Translations under genes and position numbers: made by a program
Source of the DNA: Streptomyces sp. H27-C3
GTDB taxonomy: Bacteria; Actinomycetota; Actinomycetes; Streptomycetales; Streptomycetaceae
Direction of reading: 5' to 3'
Length of the DNA stretch: 64,000 bases
NCBI RefSeq assembly: GCF_030063415.1
Contig: NZ_JASITA010000004.1
Location: forward strand, 1-64,000
Part shown: positions 27,797 through 36,314 of the stretch, one piece after another
Position numbering within the stretch: the stretch's first letter is position 1
How the letters are laid out: each line of letters opens with the position of its first letter
The notes under the pieces: generated by a model
The model's input: only the letters and a program-made list of their open reading frames with translations
Database searches by the model: none
What the model was told of the DNA's origin: nothing

Positions 27797-28545
27797 GCCG
27801 TCATCGGGTCGTAGTAGCGCGGGTCGGTGACATGGTCGTCGAGCGGAATGGTGACCTGCAGCGTCCCCTCCGACTCGGCGAGGAAGAGCGCCGGGTCGTT
27901 GGAATCGGCGTACCCCATGGCATCCAGCCCACGCTGCCCCGCGCAGCCCGCCCATCCGTGGTCGGCGACGACGAGGTCGGGCAGCGCACGACCCTCGTGC
28001 TCCATCCCGTCGAGAATGGCCCGCATCGGCTCCGGCGAATGGGTGTGCCACAACGTCGCGCCGCGCTCCAGCACCGCGACATTGGCGAACTGGAACACCA
28101 TGCCCTCGTCCGCGGTGAGCCCACCCGGGATCTGCACGATCTCGCAGCCGGCGGCACGCAAGGCCTCGGCGGTCTGCCGGTGCACGTCGAGTAGCCCACC
28201 GGGATGCCCGGTCGCGAACAGCACCCGCTCCTTGCCCGCCGCGGCCTTGCGCAACCTGGCCGCCATCCGCTCCAGGCCGTCGACGGTCAGCTCGGGATCA
28301 ATGGTGTCCTGCCCGGCACGGTGCCCGGGATCGTCACTGACCCCGCAGCGCTCGGCCATCACGGCAAGAACGTCCTGCTCGTCCGTCCACCGGTCACCGA
28401 GTTCCAGCCCGAGCCAGTAGTGACGGTCGCCGTTGGCGAGCTTGCGGTAGTGGGAGAGGTTGTTGTCGCGCGGGGTTGCGACATCTCCGGCGATCCGGGT
28501 ACGGACAAGATGGTCGACAAGGTCGACGCGGCTGGGTATCGGCAT
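27766..28545 (-). CDS. Phosphatase family protein (PF15698-like)
   Basis: A 259-residue cytoplasmic protein recognised as the actinobacterial family annotated as phosphatase. Visible conserved stretches are RVLFATGHPGGLLDVH, IVQIPGGLTADEGMVFQF, LPDLVVADHGWAGCAGQRG and ADSNDPALFLAES, whose Asp/His clusters suggest metal binding. ATG at 28545 chosen because upstream in-frame sequence is basic and unlike the family start. Its substrate is unknown to me. It is tail-to-tail with the CDF gene and shares its last 31 bp. Confidence 0.75.
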   Translation of the reverse strand: MPIPSRVDLVDHLVRTRIAGDVATPRDNNLSHYRKLANGDRHYWLGLELGDRWTDEQDVLAVMAERCGVSDDPGHRAGQDTIDPELTVDGLERMAARLRKAAAGKERVLFATGHPGGLLDVHRQTAEALRAAGCEIVQIPGGLTADEGMVFQFANVAVLERGATLWHTHSPEPMRAILDGMEHEGRALPDLVVADHGWAGCAGQRGLDAMGYADSNDPALFLAESEGTLQVTIPLDDHVTDPRYYDPMTAYLLDAAGLL

Positions 28546-29022
28546 GAGCCCATTGTGCCGCGCGGTACGCGGAGCATGCCTGCTGTCTTGGGAGGTGGAC
28601 GGGCGGGGAATCGCCCGGGTCACCGGGCCTGTGGCCACACGAGCCGTTCGCCACCACCCCCGAGGCGCGCGCTGCTCGTGAGGCGGGCGAACCAAGGGAA
28701 GCGGCCGAGGCCATGGCACCGATGGGTGTCACTCTCCCCGCTGAGGACGTACACGCGTTCATCTCCGGGCCGGCCATCGTCGTTGACGCGATCGCGCTCA
28801 CTGTCGCCCGATGGAGGAGGAGAAAGCCGTAGTCCTGGTGCTGATGAGGGTGCGCGCGGACGCCGCGAAGAAGCTGATCTCGCACATCTCCGTCGGGACA
28901 CACGTCCCGGGTTGATCACGGCGATGTAGCGGACATTGGGACTGTCCGCTACATCGGGTCAGCAGCCATCTTTACTCGCCATGGGATAGATCGGAAGAGC
29001 TCAGTACCGGTCATAGCGGTGT
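28546..29022. other. Intergenic debris region beside the Rhs immunity gene
   Basis: This 477-bp stretch has no complete recognisable gene. On the plus strand a reading frame is open from about 28569 to a TAG at 28830, with coding-like third-position GC and the ending ALTVARWRRRKP; only an internal ATG (28713) is available, so it looks like a gene fragment. A second short frame (28811-28915, MEEEKAVVLVLMRV) overlaps it. Beyond lie a perfect 14-bp inverted repeat (28922-28956) and a 15-base string identical to a sequencing adapter (28988-29002). Confidence 0.5.
28922..28956. terminator. Perfect 14-bp inverted repeat
   Basis: CGATGTAGCGGACA (28922-28935) and TGTCCGCTACATCG (28943-28956) are exact reverse complements separated by 7 nt (TTGGGAC). 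It lies 66 bp past the stop of the immunity gene on the minus strand, so a terminator for the Rhs operon is the simplest reading; no U-tract follows. A recombination or protein-binding site is possible. Confidence 0.6.
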
Positions 29023-29568
29023 TCACGACGCGAGAATGTCGTCGTTGGAGTCGAACTCATGCTCATCAGGGGGAAATTCGTCGAAGTAAATCGTGTCGGC
29101 TTCCCCGGTGAGAACGGAGAGGAGGAAGTGTGCGCAGGGGTGGGGGTGGTATTCCCATTCCGGGCCTCGGCCCTCGTTGAACAGAGTGGTCCACTCCTCC
29201 GGCTTCTGCCCCGGCCGGCGGAGCCAGTACAGCATGGCGCCGCTGCCCTCGATATAGGCCCAGGGCAGCACCTCGGCCCCGTCGCCTCCCAGCAGTTGCG
29301 GGGGTTTGGGCTCATTTTCCCACAAGTTGGCCAGGATCTTCGCGCATTCCCTGGCCTGGTCGAGGAGGTTGTAGCCCTGGTCAGGGCATTCGGGGTCGAG
29401 GAGCCAGATGGTCTCGTCGAAGACTCCGCCTCCGTAGGTCTCGACGAGTTCCTTGTAGTCCTGCGGCAGGGCGGTGCCGAGCTGCTGCTCTACGGCGGCC
29501 CAGTCCCGTGAGCGGCGGGGGCTGGTAGGAGGAACGAGCACGGTAAGGCGTTCAACGGCGGGGTGCAT
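29023..29568 (-). CDS. SMI1/KNR4 (SUKH) family immunity protein
   Basis: A 181-residue soluble protein with the SUKH signature near its start (LPQDYKELVETYGGGVFDE) and later WAYIEGSGAMLYWLRR. SUKH proteins are established immunity proteins for polymorphic nuclease toxins. It sits 27 bp downstream of the Rhs toxin gene on the same strand, the standard toxin-then-immunity order, so it very likely neutralises the toxin tail encoded next to it. Confidence 0.85.
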   Translation of the reverse strand: MHPAVERLTVLVPPTSPRRSRDWAAVEQQLGTALPQDYKELVETYGGGVFDETIWLLDPECPDQGYNLLDQARECAKILANLWENEPKPPQLLGGDGAEVLPWAYIEGSGAMLYWLRRPGQKPEEWTTLFNEGRGPEWEYHPHPCAHFLLSVLTGEADTIYFDEFPPDEHEFDSNDDILAS

Positions 29569-29595
29569 CTGGATTGGCGTCCTTTCTCTGTGGTG

Positions 29596-32500
29596 TTACG
29601 CGGGCTTGGGGACGTTCAGGATAGTGAGGGTGTTGACGCTCTCGCCGCCTTCGTAGGGGGTGAAGGAGAAGCCCTTGTTTCCTCTGGCCTCCAGCGTGAG
29701 CGCGAGGGGGACGACATCGCTCGGGTCGTTGGTCCGGTAGATGGGTGTGACTTTGTAGTCGATGGTCTCACCAGTCCTGTCGACCGCCCTTCTGATCTGG
29801 TCTTCGATATGCTTCATGACCGGCGTGTTGGCATTTCGGTGCATGGTGACGAAGTTACGTAGGTCCTTGTTGGAGCCGCCGATCTGGGCACCCAGCAGGT
29901 GGGTTTTGTGGAGTTCCTTGTACTTCTGGTATCCGGGGATCATCTTGGGGGGTCTCGTTACCCCTCCCGTCATGTCTGCTTCGATCCGGGCGCTCATGCC
30001 GGTGGCACGTCCGCCCGGGCCGGGAGCGCCGTACTGAACGCGGCCACCCCAGGTGACGTCGGCCTCGTCGCAGGGTGAGAGCCCCAGCGGGTCCGCCTGA
30101 GTGTGCGGGTTGTCGACGTAGGCGGCGGGGTTCGGCGCCGGGTCGATTCCCAGCGGGTCCAGCGTGAGGTAGCGGCCCGTCTCCGGGTCGTAGTGGCGGA
30201 AGTAGTTGTGATGCAGGCCTGTTTCCGGGTCGTAGTACTGGCCCGGGAAGCGCAGAGGGGTGTAGGCGGTGGCGTCATGGTTCCACGCGGTGGCGCCCCA
30301 GAGGGTGCTTCGGGCGCGCCAGGCGATGGTGCCGTCTTCGTCGACGAGCTCGGTGGGAGTGCCGATCTGGTCGCTGACGATGGCGAAGAACCGCTGGTCG
30401 ATGACCTGTTGTGGCGCCTGGACCAGGGACTTCGTCTCCGTCTGGGAAAGCGGCGCGAGCCCGTCGTGGTCCCAGGTGAGGGTGATCAGTTCGGGCGATT
30501 CGGTGACCTGGGTTGTCTGTTCGGTGAGGGTGCTGCCGTCCCAGGTGAAGCGGGTCTGCTCGGCGATGCTTCCGTCGGCGGCGAGCCGCTGTTTGGCGAT
30601 GCGGCGCCCGAGTGGGTCGTACACATAGCGCCACTGGGTGCCGTCCGGGGTGGTGGCGGAGGTGAGGCGGTCCTCGGCATCCCACGTGTAGCGCCAGATG
30701 TCTGGCTTGCGCGACAGGCGCCGCTTGCGCCGCAGGATGGTGCGCCCTGCTGCGTCGTATTCAAAGTGGGTATTTCCGGCGCTCGTCAGGTGGGTGCCCC
30801 GGTAGGCGCGCGGGCCTTGGGACTGGTCTCCGGGGTGCTGATCCGGCCATGACGCGTGGGTCTGGTTGCCCGCGTCGTCGTAGGCGTAGGTCTCGGTCCA
30901 GTTCGCCGCGTTGACTCTGGTGACGCGCCCGGCCTGGTCGAGGGTGAAGGTGCGCCGGCCGGTGTCCTGGTCGCTGGTCGCGGTCAGATGGCCGTCCTCG
31001 CGGTGCGTGAATGTCCGCTGGATCTGCGGTCGGGTACGGCCGGCCACGGTGAGGGTCTGGCCGGCGACATGGCCCTGCCCGTCCCAGGCGAACGCGAGGG
31101 AGAAGCGATCGCCCAGACTTCGCTGGATCTCGCGGCCTGCCGCGTCATGCTGGAGGGAGAAGACGCGGCCCGCCACGGTGAGGTCTTCGTAGCTGCCGAC
31201 GCTGTCGTAGGAGTAGGCCGTCGTGACGCCGGCGGGCGTGGTACGGCCGGTGCGGCGCCCCGCAGCGTCGCAGGAGGTGGCAAGCGTGTGGCCGTCGATC
31301 AACTGGGCAACGACGCGGCCGACGGCGTCATACTGGAACTCCAGGGAGCAGTCAGGGCTGATGGCTCTCAGCAGGCGGCCACACAGGTCGTTCTCGAAGG
31401 CGGTGACCTGGCTGTCGATGGTCTTCTCGACCATCTGACCGATCGAGTCGTAGCGGTAGGTGATGATCTGCCCGGCGGAGTTGGTGTTCCGGGTGAGCCG
31501 TCCGTTGGCGTCGTACTCGTAGGCCCTGGTGTGGTCGTCGAAGTCGGTCTCCTCGACGAGCTGCCCGGCGGGGTCAAAGCGGTAGGCCCACGTCAGGCCC
31601 TGCGGGTTGGTGACGGCTGTCAGCCGTAGCTCGGCGTCGTAGGCGAAGGTATGGCGTGTCCCGTCCGGGCCGGTCTGGGCCGTCAGCAGATCGAAGTGGC
31701 TGTAGTCGGAGCGGAGCGTCCCGCCGAGCGGATCGGTGTGCAGGACGCAGTTGCCCTCGCCGTCGAATGCCCACGTTTCCCTCGCGCCATCGGGACCTGT
31801 GCGCGACAAGAGCTGGCCCTCGACCGACCATGTCAGGCGGGTCAACCCGCCCCCAGGGCCGGCGGTCGCCACGACGCGCCCGAAAGCGTCGTACTCGTGG
31901 TGGCTCACAGCGCCCGAGGCGACGGTGACGGTTACGGGCAGTCCGGCCTCGTTGCAGACGGCCTCTACACGCCCACCGAGCGGGTCGGTGACGGCCTGGA
32001 CCGTGCCGCAGGCGCCGATGGTGTAGCGCGTCGTCTCCCCGCTGGGGTCGGTCAGGGCGGTGCAGTTGCCCACCTCGTCGTAGGCGTACTGCCACGAAGT
32101 GCCGTCGGGTAGCTCCACCGTCGTGGCGAGGTTGAGGTTGTTGTAGGTGAAGCGGGTGGTGCCGCCATCGGGCCGGGTCGCCTTCAGGGGCATGCCCAGA
32201 TCGTTGCTTTCGAGCCTCGTCGTGTGCCCGAGCTGGTCCGTTGAGGCGATCACGTGCTGGTGGGCGTCGTAGTTCGTGATGACGGTGTCGCCCACCGGGT
32301 CGATCTCGGCAATGATCAGACAGACATCGTTGATGACGTAACGGAACGTGGCGCCTGCGGCGCTGGTGACCTCGGTGACGCGACAGTCGGGCCAAGCCGG
32401 ATGGGCGCTGTCGTAGGTGAAGGTGTTCGCCATATGCCCGGCCTCGCCGCCCTGGGCGATGCAGCGGTCCTGGTCGTCATAGCTGTAGTCGTAGCGACTG

Positions 32501-34254
32501 TGGTTGGTGTCTTGCCAGGACGTGATGCGCAGGTTTTCGTCGTAGATCAACCGGAGTGGCAGACCGGATGAATTGGTGACGGCGGTGAGGTTACCGTCGG
32601 TGTAGCCGTACTGCTTAATGGTGGCGTCGGAGCCGTCTTCGGAGCCCCTCGCGAGCTTGAGATGGGTCAGTCGACCGTCGTTTACAGTGATCTTGAGGTG
32701 GTATCCGCCGCTGTGGCGGATACCGAGCGGGGTGCCCTCGGGATCGTAGTCGAAGTCGACCGTGTTGCCGTTGCGGTCAGATATTCGCTCGAGGAGCGCC
32801 AGTCCGCCGGCGGGCGGAGCGAACCGGCGGCTGTGTCCGGTGAGGGGGTCGTCGATCCGGTATCCGCCGTCGTCCAGGTAGGACAGCGCCCAGCAGGGCC
32901 CAGCCTCAGGCAGAACTCGGGCATCGGGCGACTCGGGGTGAGGATACGCAAGCAGCATGCCGTCTTCGGTGACGAAGACGACGCCTTCTTCATCGATTTC
33001 GAGGCGTTGGTCGATGGTCGATGACCAACTGGGGCCGAACCAAAAGCCGGTGCGGTAATCGGAGGCGGCACGTCGGCTGAAGGTCAGCGGGAGGGTTCCG
33101 GGCAGAGTGATATCGGTCTGGGCGAGGAACATCTGCCCCGTTGCCGCGTCAACGGGGTCGCCGCAGCCCTTGATCTTGGTCTTGAACCGGTTGTACGCGC
33201 CCCTCGCGCCGTCGGCGATCGACCCGCGCGCGGACTTGGTCAGACCGAGCACGGACTTGCCCATGGCCTTCATGCCGCCGCGCGCCACCGCGAGACCGCC
33301 CTTGAGGCCCTTGGCGAGTCCGCCGAGGGTGGTCAGCCCCTTCATCCCCGGGATGCAGTCCAGCGCGGCGAACGCCACATCCCACAGGGATGCTTCGCCC
33401 TTGCGGTACTTGTTGAGTGTGTCCGCGAGGACCACGAGAGCCGCGGCGAGGACGATCAGCGCGATCGGCCCGCCGATGATCATCGCGACGATGCCCAGGA
33501 CCGCGACGACGACCTTGCAGACGGCGACGATGGTGTCCCAGTTGTCGGTGACCCAGTCCCCGACCTCCTCCCACCACTTCCGGTTCTGAATCCCCGCGTC
33601 GGAAGCCTCGTCGAGCTTGTCCTTCGTCTCCTTGGCGGCGTCCTCACGCATCTTGCGGGCATCGGCGGCCATCTTCTTCGCCGCGTCCAACGCACTGTTC
33701 GCCGACGACACATCCGACTTCGCCGCACCCTGGGCGCTCTTCGCGGACTGCGCGTTACGGGTGGCCGCCCGCACCTTGTCCTCATCAGGCTTCGGCGTGC
33801 CCTTCTTCTCCTTGTCCTTCTGGAAGTCCTCGGACTCCTTCGTCGCCCGCCCCACCCACGAATCGGCGTCCGTCAACCGGGTGGTCGCCGACTTCAAGTC
33901 CGCCTGCGCCGCACGCCCGTTCACCAGAGCCTTGTCCGCCAACGCCTGCGCCCGCTCCAGCTTCGGCCAGTACGCCGCCAACGCGTCCCCGGCCATCCCG
34001 TAGGACTTCTCCAACTTCCTCAGATGCTTCGGAACATCCTCGAACTCATCCTGGAACGCCTCCGCGGACTTCCCCGCCCACTTCAGGACCGCTTCCTCAC
34101 TGGCCATCCCCTTGACCAGCCGCAACGCATCCGACACATCATCAGCAAAATCCTGCAACTCCCGCGACAGGGACTTCACCCGCAGCGGATCACCCGGCGC
34201 CGGATCCGACTCCAGATCCAACACATGCCAATCACCCGGCCGATTCGCCGCCAT
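29596..34254 (-). CDS. Rhs/YD-repeat polymorphic toxin with C-terminal nuclease-like domain
   Basis: A 1552-residue contact-dependent-type toxin. The N-terminal roughly 250 residues are helical with a WXG-like segment (KWAGKSAEAFQDEF) and long Ala/Lys coiled coil, typical of type VII-secreted actinobacterial toxins. A hydrophobic pair of helices follows (VLGIVAMIIGGPIALIVLAA). A DUF6531 domain (GDPVDAATGQMFLAQTDI) leads into many YD repeats (YRYDSIGQM, YAYDDAGNQ) and the Rhs core end YYDPETGLHHNYFRHYDPE / YLTLDPLG. The variable tail of about 160 residues contains HKTHLLGAQIGGSN, DLRNFVTMHRNANTPVM and YKVTPIY, resembling DNA/RNA non-specific (His-Me finger) endonucleases; His about 1452 would be catalytic. 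ATG at 34254. Confidence 0.88.
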   Translation of the reverse strand: MAANRPGDWHVLDLESDPAPGDPLRVKSLSRELQDFADDVSDALRLVKGMASEEAVLKWAGKSAEAFQDEFEDVPKHLRKLEKSYGMAGDALAAYWPKLERAQALADKALVNGRAAQADLKSATTRLTDADSWVGRATKESEDFQKDKEKKGTPKPDEDKVRAATRNAQSAKSAQGAAKSDVSSANSALDAAKKMAADARKMREDAAKETKDKLDEASDAGIQNRKWWEEVGDWVTDNWDTIVAVCKVVVAVLGIVAMIIGGPIALIVLAAALVVLADTLNKYRKGEASLWDVAFAALDCIPGMKGLTTLGGLAKGLKGGLAVARGGMKAMGKSVLGLTKSARGSIADGARGAYNRFKTKIKGCGDPVDAATGQMFLAQTDITLPGTLPLTFSRRAASDYRTGFWFGPSWSSTIDQRLEIDEEGVVFVTEDGMLLAYPHPESPDARVLPEAGPCWALSYLDDGGYRIDDPLTGHSRRFAPPAGGLALLERISDRNGNTVDFDYDPEGTPLGIRHSGGYHLKITVNDGRLTHLKLARGSEDGSDATIKQYGYTDGNLTAVTNSSGLPLRLIYDENLRITSWQDTNHSRYDYSYDDQDRCIAQGGEAGHMANTFTYDSAHPAWPDCRVTEVTSAAGATFRYVINDVCLIIAEIDPVGDTVITNYDAHQHVIASTDQLGHTTRLESNDLGMPLKATRPDGGTTRFTYNNLNLATTVELPDGTSWQYAYDEVGNCTALTDPSGETTRYTIGACGTVQAVTDPLGGRVEAVCNEAGLPVTVTVASGAVSHHEYDAFGRVVATAGPGGGLTRLTWSVEGQLLSRTGPDGARETWAFDGEGNCVLHTDPLGGTLRSDYSHFDLLTAQTGPDGTRHTFAYDAELRLTAVTNPQGLTWAYRFDPAGQLVEETDFDDHTRAYEYDANGRLTRNTNSAGQIITYRYDSIGQMVEKTIDSQVTAFENDLCGRLLRAISPDCSLEFQYDAVGRVVAQLIDGHTLATSCDAAGRRTGRTTPAGVTTAYSYDSVGSYEDLTVAGRVFSLQHDAAGREIQRSLGDRFSLAFAWDGQGHVAGQTLTVAGRTRPQIQRTFTHREDGHLTATSDQDTGRRTFTLDQAGRVTRVNAANWTETYAYDDAGNQTHASWPDQHPGDQSQGPRAYRGTHLTSAGNTHFEYDAAGRTILRRKRRLSRKPDIWRYTWDAEDRLTSATTPDGTQWRYVYDPLGRRIAKQRLAADGSIAEQTRFTWDGSTLTEQTTQVTESPELITLTWDHDGLAPLSQTETKSLVQAPQQVIDQRFFAIVSDQIGTPTELVDEDGTIAWRARSTLWGATAWNHDATAYTPLRFPGQYYDPETGLHHNYFRHYDPETGRYLTLDPLGIDPAPNPAAYVDNPHTQADPLGLSPCDEADVTWGGRVQYGAPGPGGRATGMSARIEADMTGGVTRPPKMIPGYQKYKELHKTHLLGAQIGGSNKDLRNFVTMHRNANTPVMKHIEDQIRRAVDRTGETIDYKVTPIYRTNDPSDVVPLALTLEARGNKGFSFTPYEGGESVNTLTILNVPKPA

Positions 34255-34616
34255 CACGCATCCCCCGTCACACCCGAACCACAACCACCAGCAACCGCAC
34301 GTATGAGCGAAGTTACTAGGTCCGGGTTCGCGGCGCGAAGAGCGCCCCACTTCTCAGAGCGGGAGATCAGATCGCCGCGCCGAAGGGGCGGGTGCACGAA
34401 GCCGCACATCCGATCCCATAGCCAATGCGAGCGATCAGACACAGGATCTCCACGCCATGCCCTCAGATGCGCCCAAGTGTCCTGGGCCACACGCGCTCTG
34501 TCCGCTTTCGCCCGCATCGATCCACAAGACAAGTCAGTTCGCTCTGGCGAAACCACGGACCCCATGGATAACGTCGTTTCTCTTGACTGATCCGTTGTCT
34601 CAACCCGGAGTTGCCT
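34255..34616. other. 362-bp intergenic region between Rhs and lipoprotein genes
   Basis: It should contain the divergent promoters of the Rhs operon and of the lipoprotein/secreted-protein pair. Third-position statistics are mixed and no family is recognisable on either strand, although the minus strand is open with protein-like sequence (LISRSEKWGALRAANPDLV). CGGAG at 34606-34610 is the ribosome binding site of the lipoprotein gene. Confidence 0.4.
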
Positions 34617-35270
34617 GTGAAGCGCCGTACCTTGCCCGCTGCTGCCGCGTTCGCCGCAACCGCAGCACTCTTGCTGACGGCCTGTGGCAACGGCGACGAG
34701 AAGCCAGAAGCCGACGGCAAGATCGCGGGCGCGGAACAGGGCGACAAGACGTCGGCCTCGCCCAGCGCCACACCATCGGACGCCGCCGGTCGTCCCAAGA
34801 TCGAGCTTCCTGCGGACATCAAGTACATCTTTGACTGGTCCAGAACAGGCGATAAGAACAAGGACACTGTTCTGAACGACGGCGAACAGTTCATCAAGGC
34901 CACGGACATGGCCATCGCCGAGCAGGACCCGCAGCACCAGGCCTACTCCTTCTACTCCGAAGGAGAGATTTCAGCGACCACGCAGACATACGTCCAAGCA
35001 CACGTGGACAGAAAGATCCGGACCACGGGGACTTATCGCTTCTACGATGCCACCGTGTCCCTCAACAAGGACAGCACTGCCTCTCTCATTTACTGCGAGG
35101 ACCAGAGCAAGGCATTCGGAAAGAGCATCAAGACTGGAAAGATCGACAAAACTCCCGTCACAGAGAAGAGCTATGTCCTTTACAACACCACATTGAGGAA
35201 AAATAGGCAGGACATCTGGGTCACCACGAAGATGTTCATGCAAAGGGGGAACACGAAGTGCCAGCCCTGA
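34617..35270 (+). CDS. Putative lipoprotein
   Basis: 217 residues. The signal peptide RTLPAAAAFAATAALLLTAC ends in a lipobox, with the lipidated Cys at about residue 22, followed by a Lys/Asp/Ser-rich spacer. The mature domain (about 150 residues) is an SnoaL/NTF2-like mixed fold by appearance (GTYRFYDATVSLNKDSTASLIYCEDQ, then VLYNTTLRKNRQDIWVTTKMF). GTG at 34617 is six bases after CGGAG; a TTG two codons earlier is an alternative. It overlaps the next gene by 13 bp, so the two are one transcript. Function not recognised. Confidence 0.75.
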   Translation: MKRRTLPAAAAFAATAALLLTACGNGDEKPEADGKIAGAEQGDKTSASPSATPSDAAGRPKIELPADIKYIFDWSRTGDKNKDTVLNDGEQFIKATDMAIAEQDPQHQAYSFYSEGEISATTQTYVQAHVDRKIRTTGTYRFYDATVSLNKDSTASLIYCEDQSKAFGKSIKTGKIDKTPVTEKSYVLYNTTLRKNRQDIWVTTKMFMQRGNTKCQP

Positions 35271-36301
35271 TTCTCAAGAAAATAGCCGCAGTCGCTCTCG
35301 TCGCCAGCACGAGTTTTTCACTTACCCCATCCCTTGCGATGGCTGACGACCCCCTGAACCAGTCGCCCCCAACGCCGACAAACAATCCCTCAGCCGATGT
35401 CGACGGCCGAGAACTCTCGGTCAAAGCTGGCGGCGTTGTCTACGACCGCTCCAAGAACGGCAAGGGAACCAACGCGGGTCCCGTCGCCGCCGCCGGTAAC
35501 TGGACGCCGCCTGCGTGCTGGTACGCCCCGAAGTACAGCCCCGATCAGCTCAAGAAGACCGTGGAGCCTATCTGGGCAGCCGAATCCACCGGCTACGAGT
35601 GGGAGGCCACCCAGCGAAAGCGCTACGTGGAAGGCGTCCCCTACAAGGATTTCAACGCCGAGAAGACCGGCAAGGGTTACTGGTGGGACTCCTACGTCAA
35701 CATGGCCCGCATCGGTGAACCCGGCGCGCTCGCCTGCAACAAGCCCTACTTCTGGGTCGACACCGGCGAGCCGCCGCCCGCCGACGTTCCCGAGGCCATC
35801 ACCCCGGAAATACTCGCCCAGCTCGCCTATGCCGAAGTCCGCGTACCCGACACCGAGATCGCACTCGCGCCCGCAGCCAACACCAAGGTCAACCTGCCCA
35901 CTTGGGCGTGGCTCGACAAAGCCGAGTTCAAGCCCGTCTCCGTCACCGCGTCGGTCCCCGTCCTGAACCTCGAAGCCACCGCCACAGCCACCCCGCATTC
36001 CCTCCGGATCGAGCCCGGCACCAAGGACGCCGTGCTTCACCCCGCCTCCGGCGAGTGCCCCATTAACGGTGACGGGTCCATCGGGACGCCGTTCGCCAAG
36101 GGCTCCGCCAACGAGACCCCGCCCTGCGGGCTCACCTACCTCCGCGCCTCCGGCGACGGCGCGTACAAGCTCCAGGCCACCATCACCTGGAAGATCACCT
36201 GGGGCGGCACCGGAGACCCAGGACCGAACAACCTCCCCGACGGCACCTTCGGCACCACCCAGGACATCACCGTCCAGGAAATCCAGGCCATCAACCGCTG
36301 A
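35258..36301 (+). CDS. Secreted protein of unknown function
   Basis: 347 residues with a Sec signal peptide (ILKKIAAVALVASTSFSLTPSLAMA, cleavage near residue 29). The mature part is Trp/Tyr-rich with NWTPPACWYAPKYSPDQLKK, KGYWWDSYVNMARIG and a C-terminal beta-rich segment (LQATITWKITWGGTG); cysteines are paired. GTG start with GGGGGA upstream. Translationally coupled to the lipoprotein. In streptomycetes such pairs occur near type VII-secreted proteins (recollection, not checked), so a role at the cell surface with the Rhs system is possible but unproven. Confidence 0.72.
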   Translation: MPALILKKIAAVALVASTSFSLTPSLAMADDPLNQSPPTPTNNPSADVDGRELSVKAGGVVYDRSKNGKGTNAGPVAAAGNWTPPACWYAPKYSPDQLKKTVEPIWAAESTGYEWEATQRKRYVEGVPYKDFNAEKTGKGYWWDSYVNMARIGEPGALACNKPYFWVDTGEPPPADVPEAITPEILAQLAYAEVRVPDTEIALAPAANTKVNLPTWAWLDKAEFKPVSVTASVPVLNLEATATATPHSLRIEPGTKDAVLHPASGECPINGDGSIGTPFAKGSANETPPCGLTYLRASGDGAYKLQATITWKITWGGTGDPGPNNLPDGTFGTTQDITVQEIQAINR

Positions 36302-36314
36302 GCCGCACGCGAAG

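Noticed and set aside
34254-34937. A long minus-strand frame crossing from the Rhs start through the divergent lipoprotein gene.
   Set aside because: It overlaps the lipoprotein gene fully in antisense, which has a clear signal peptide and lipobox. The part in the intergenic gap resembles protein but has no start or family.
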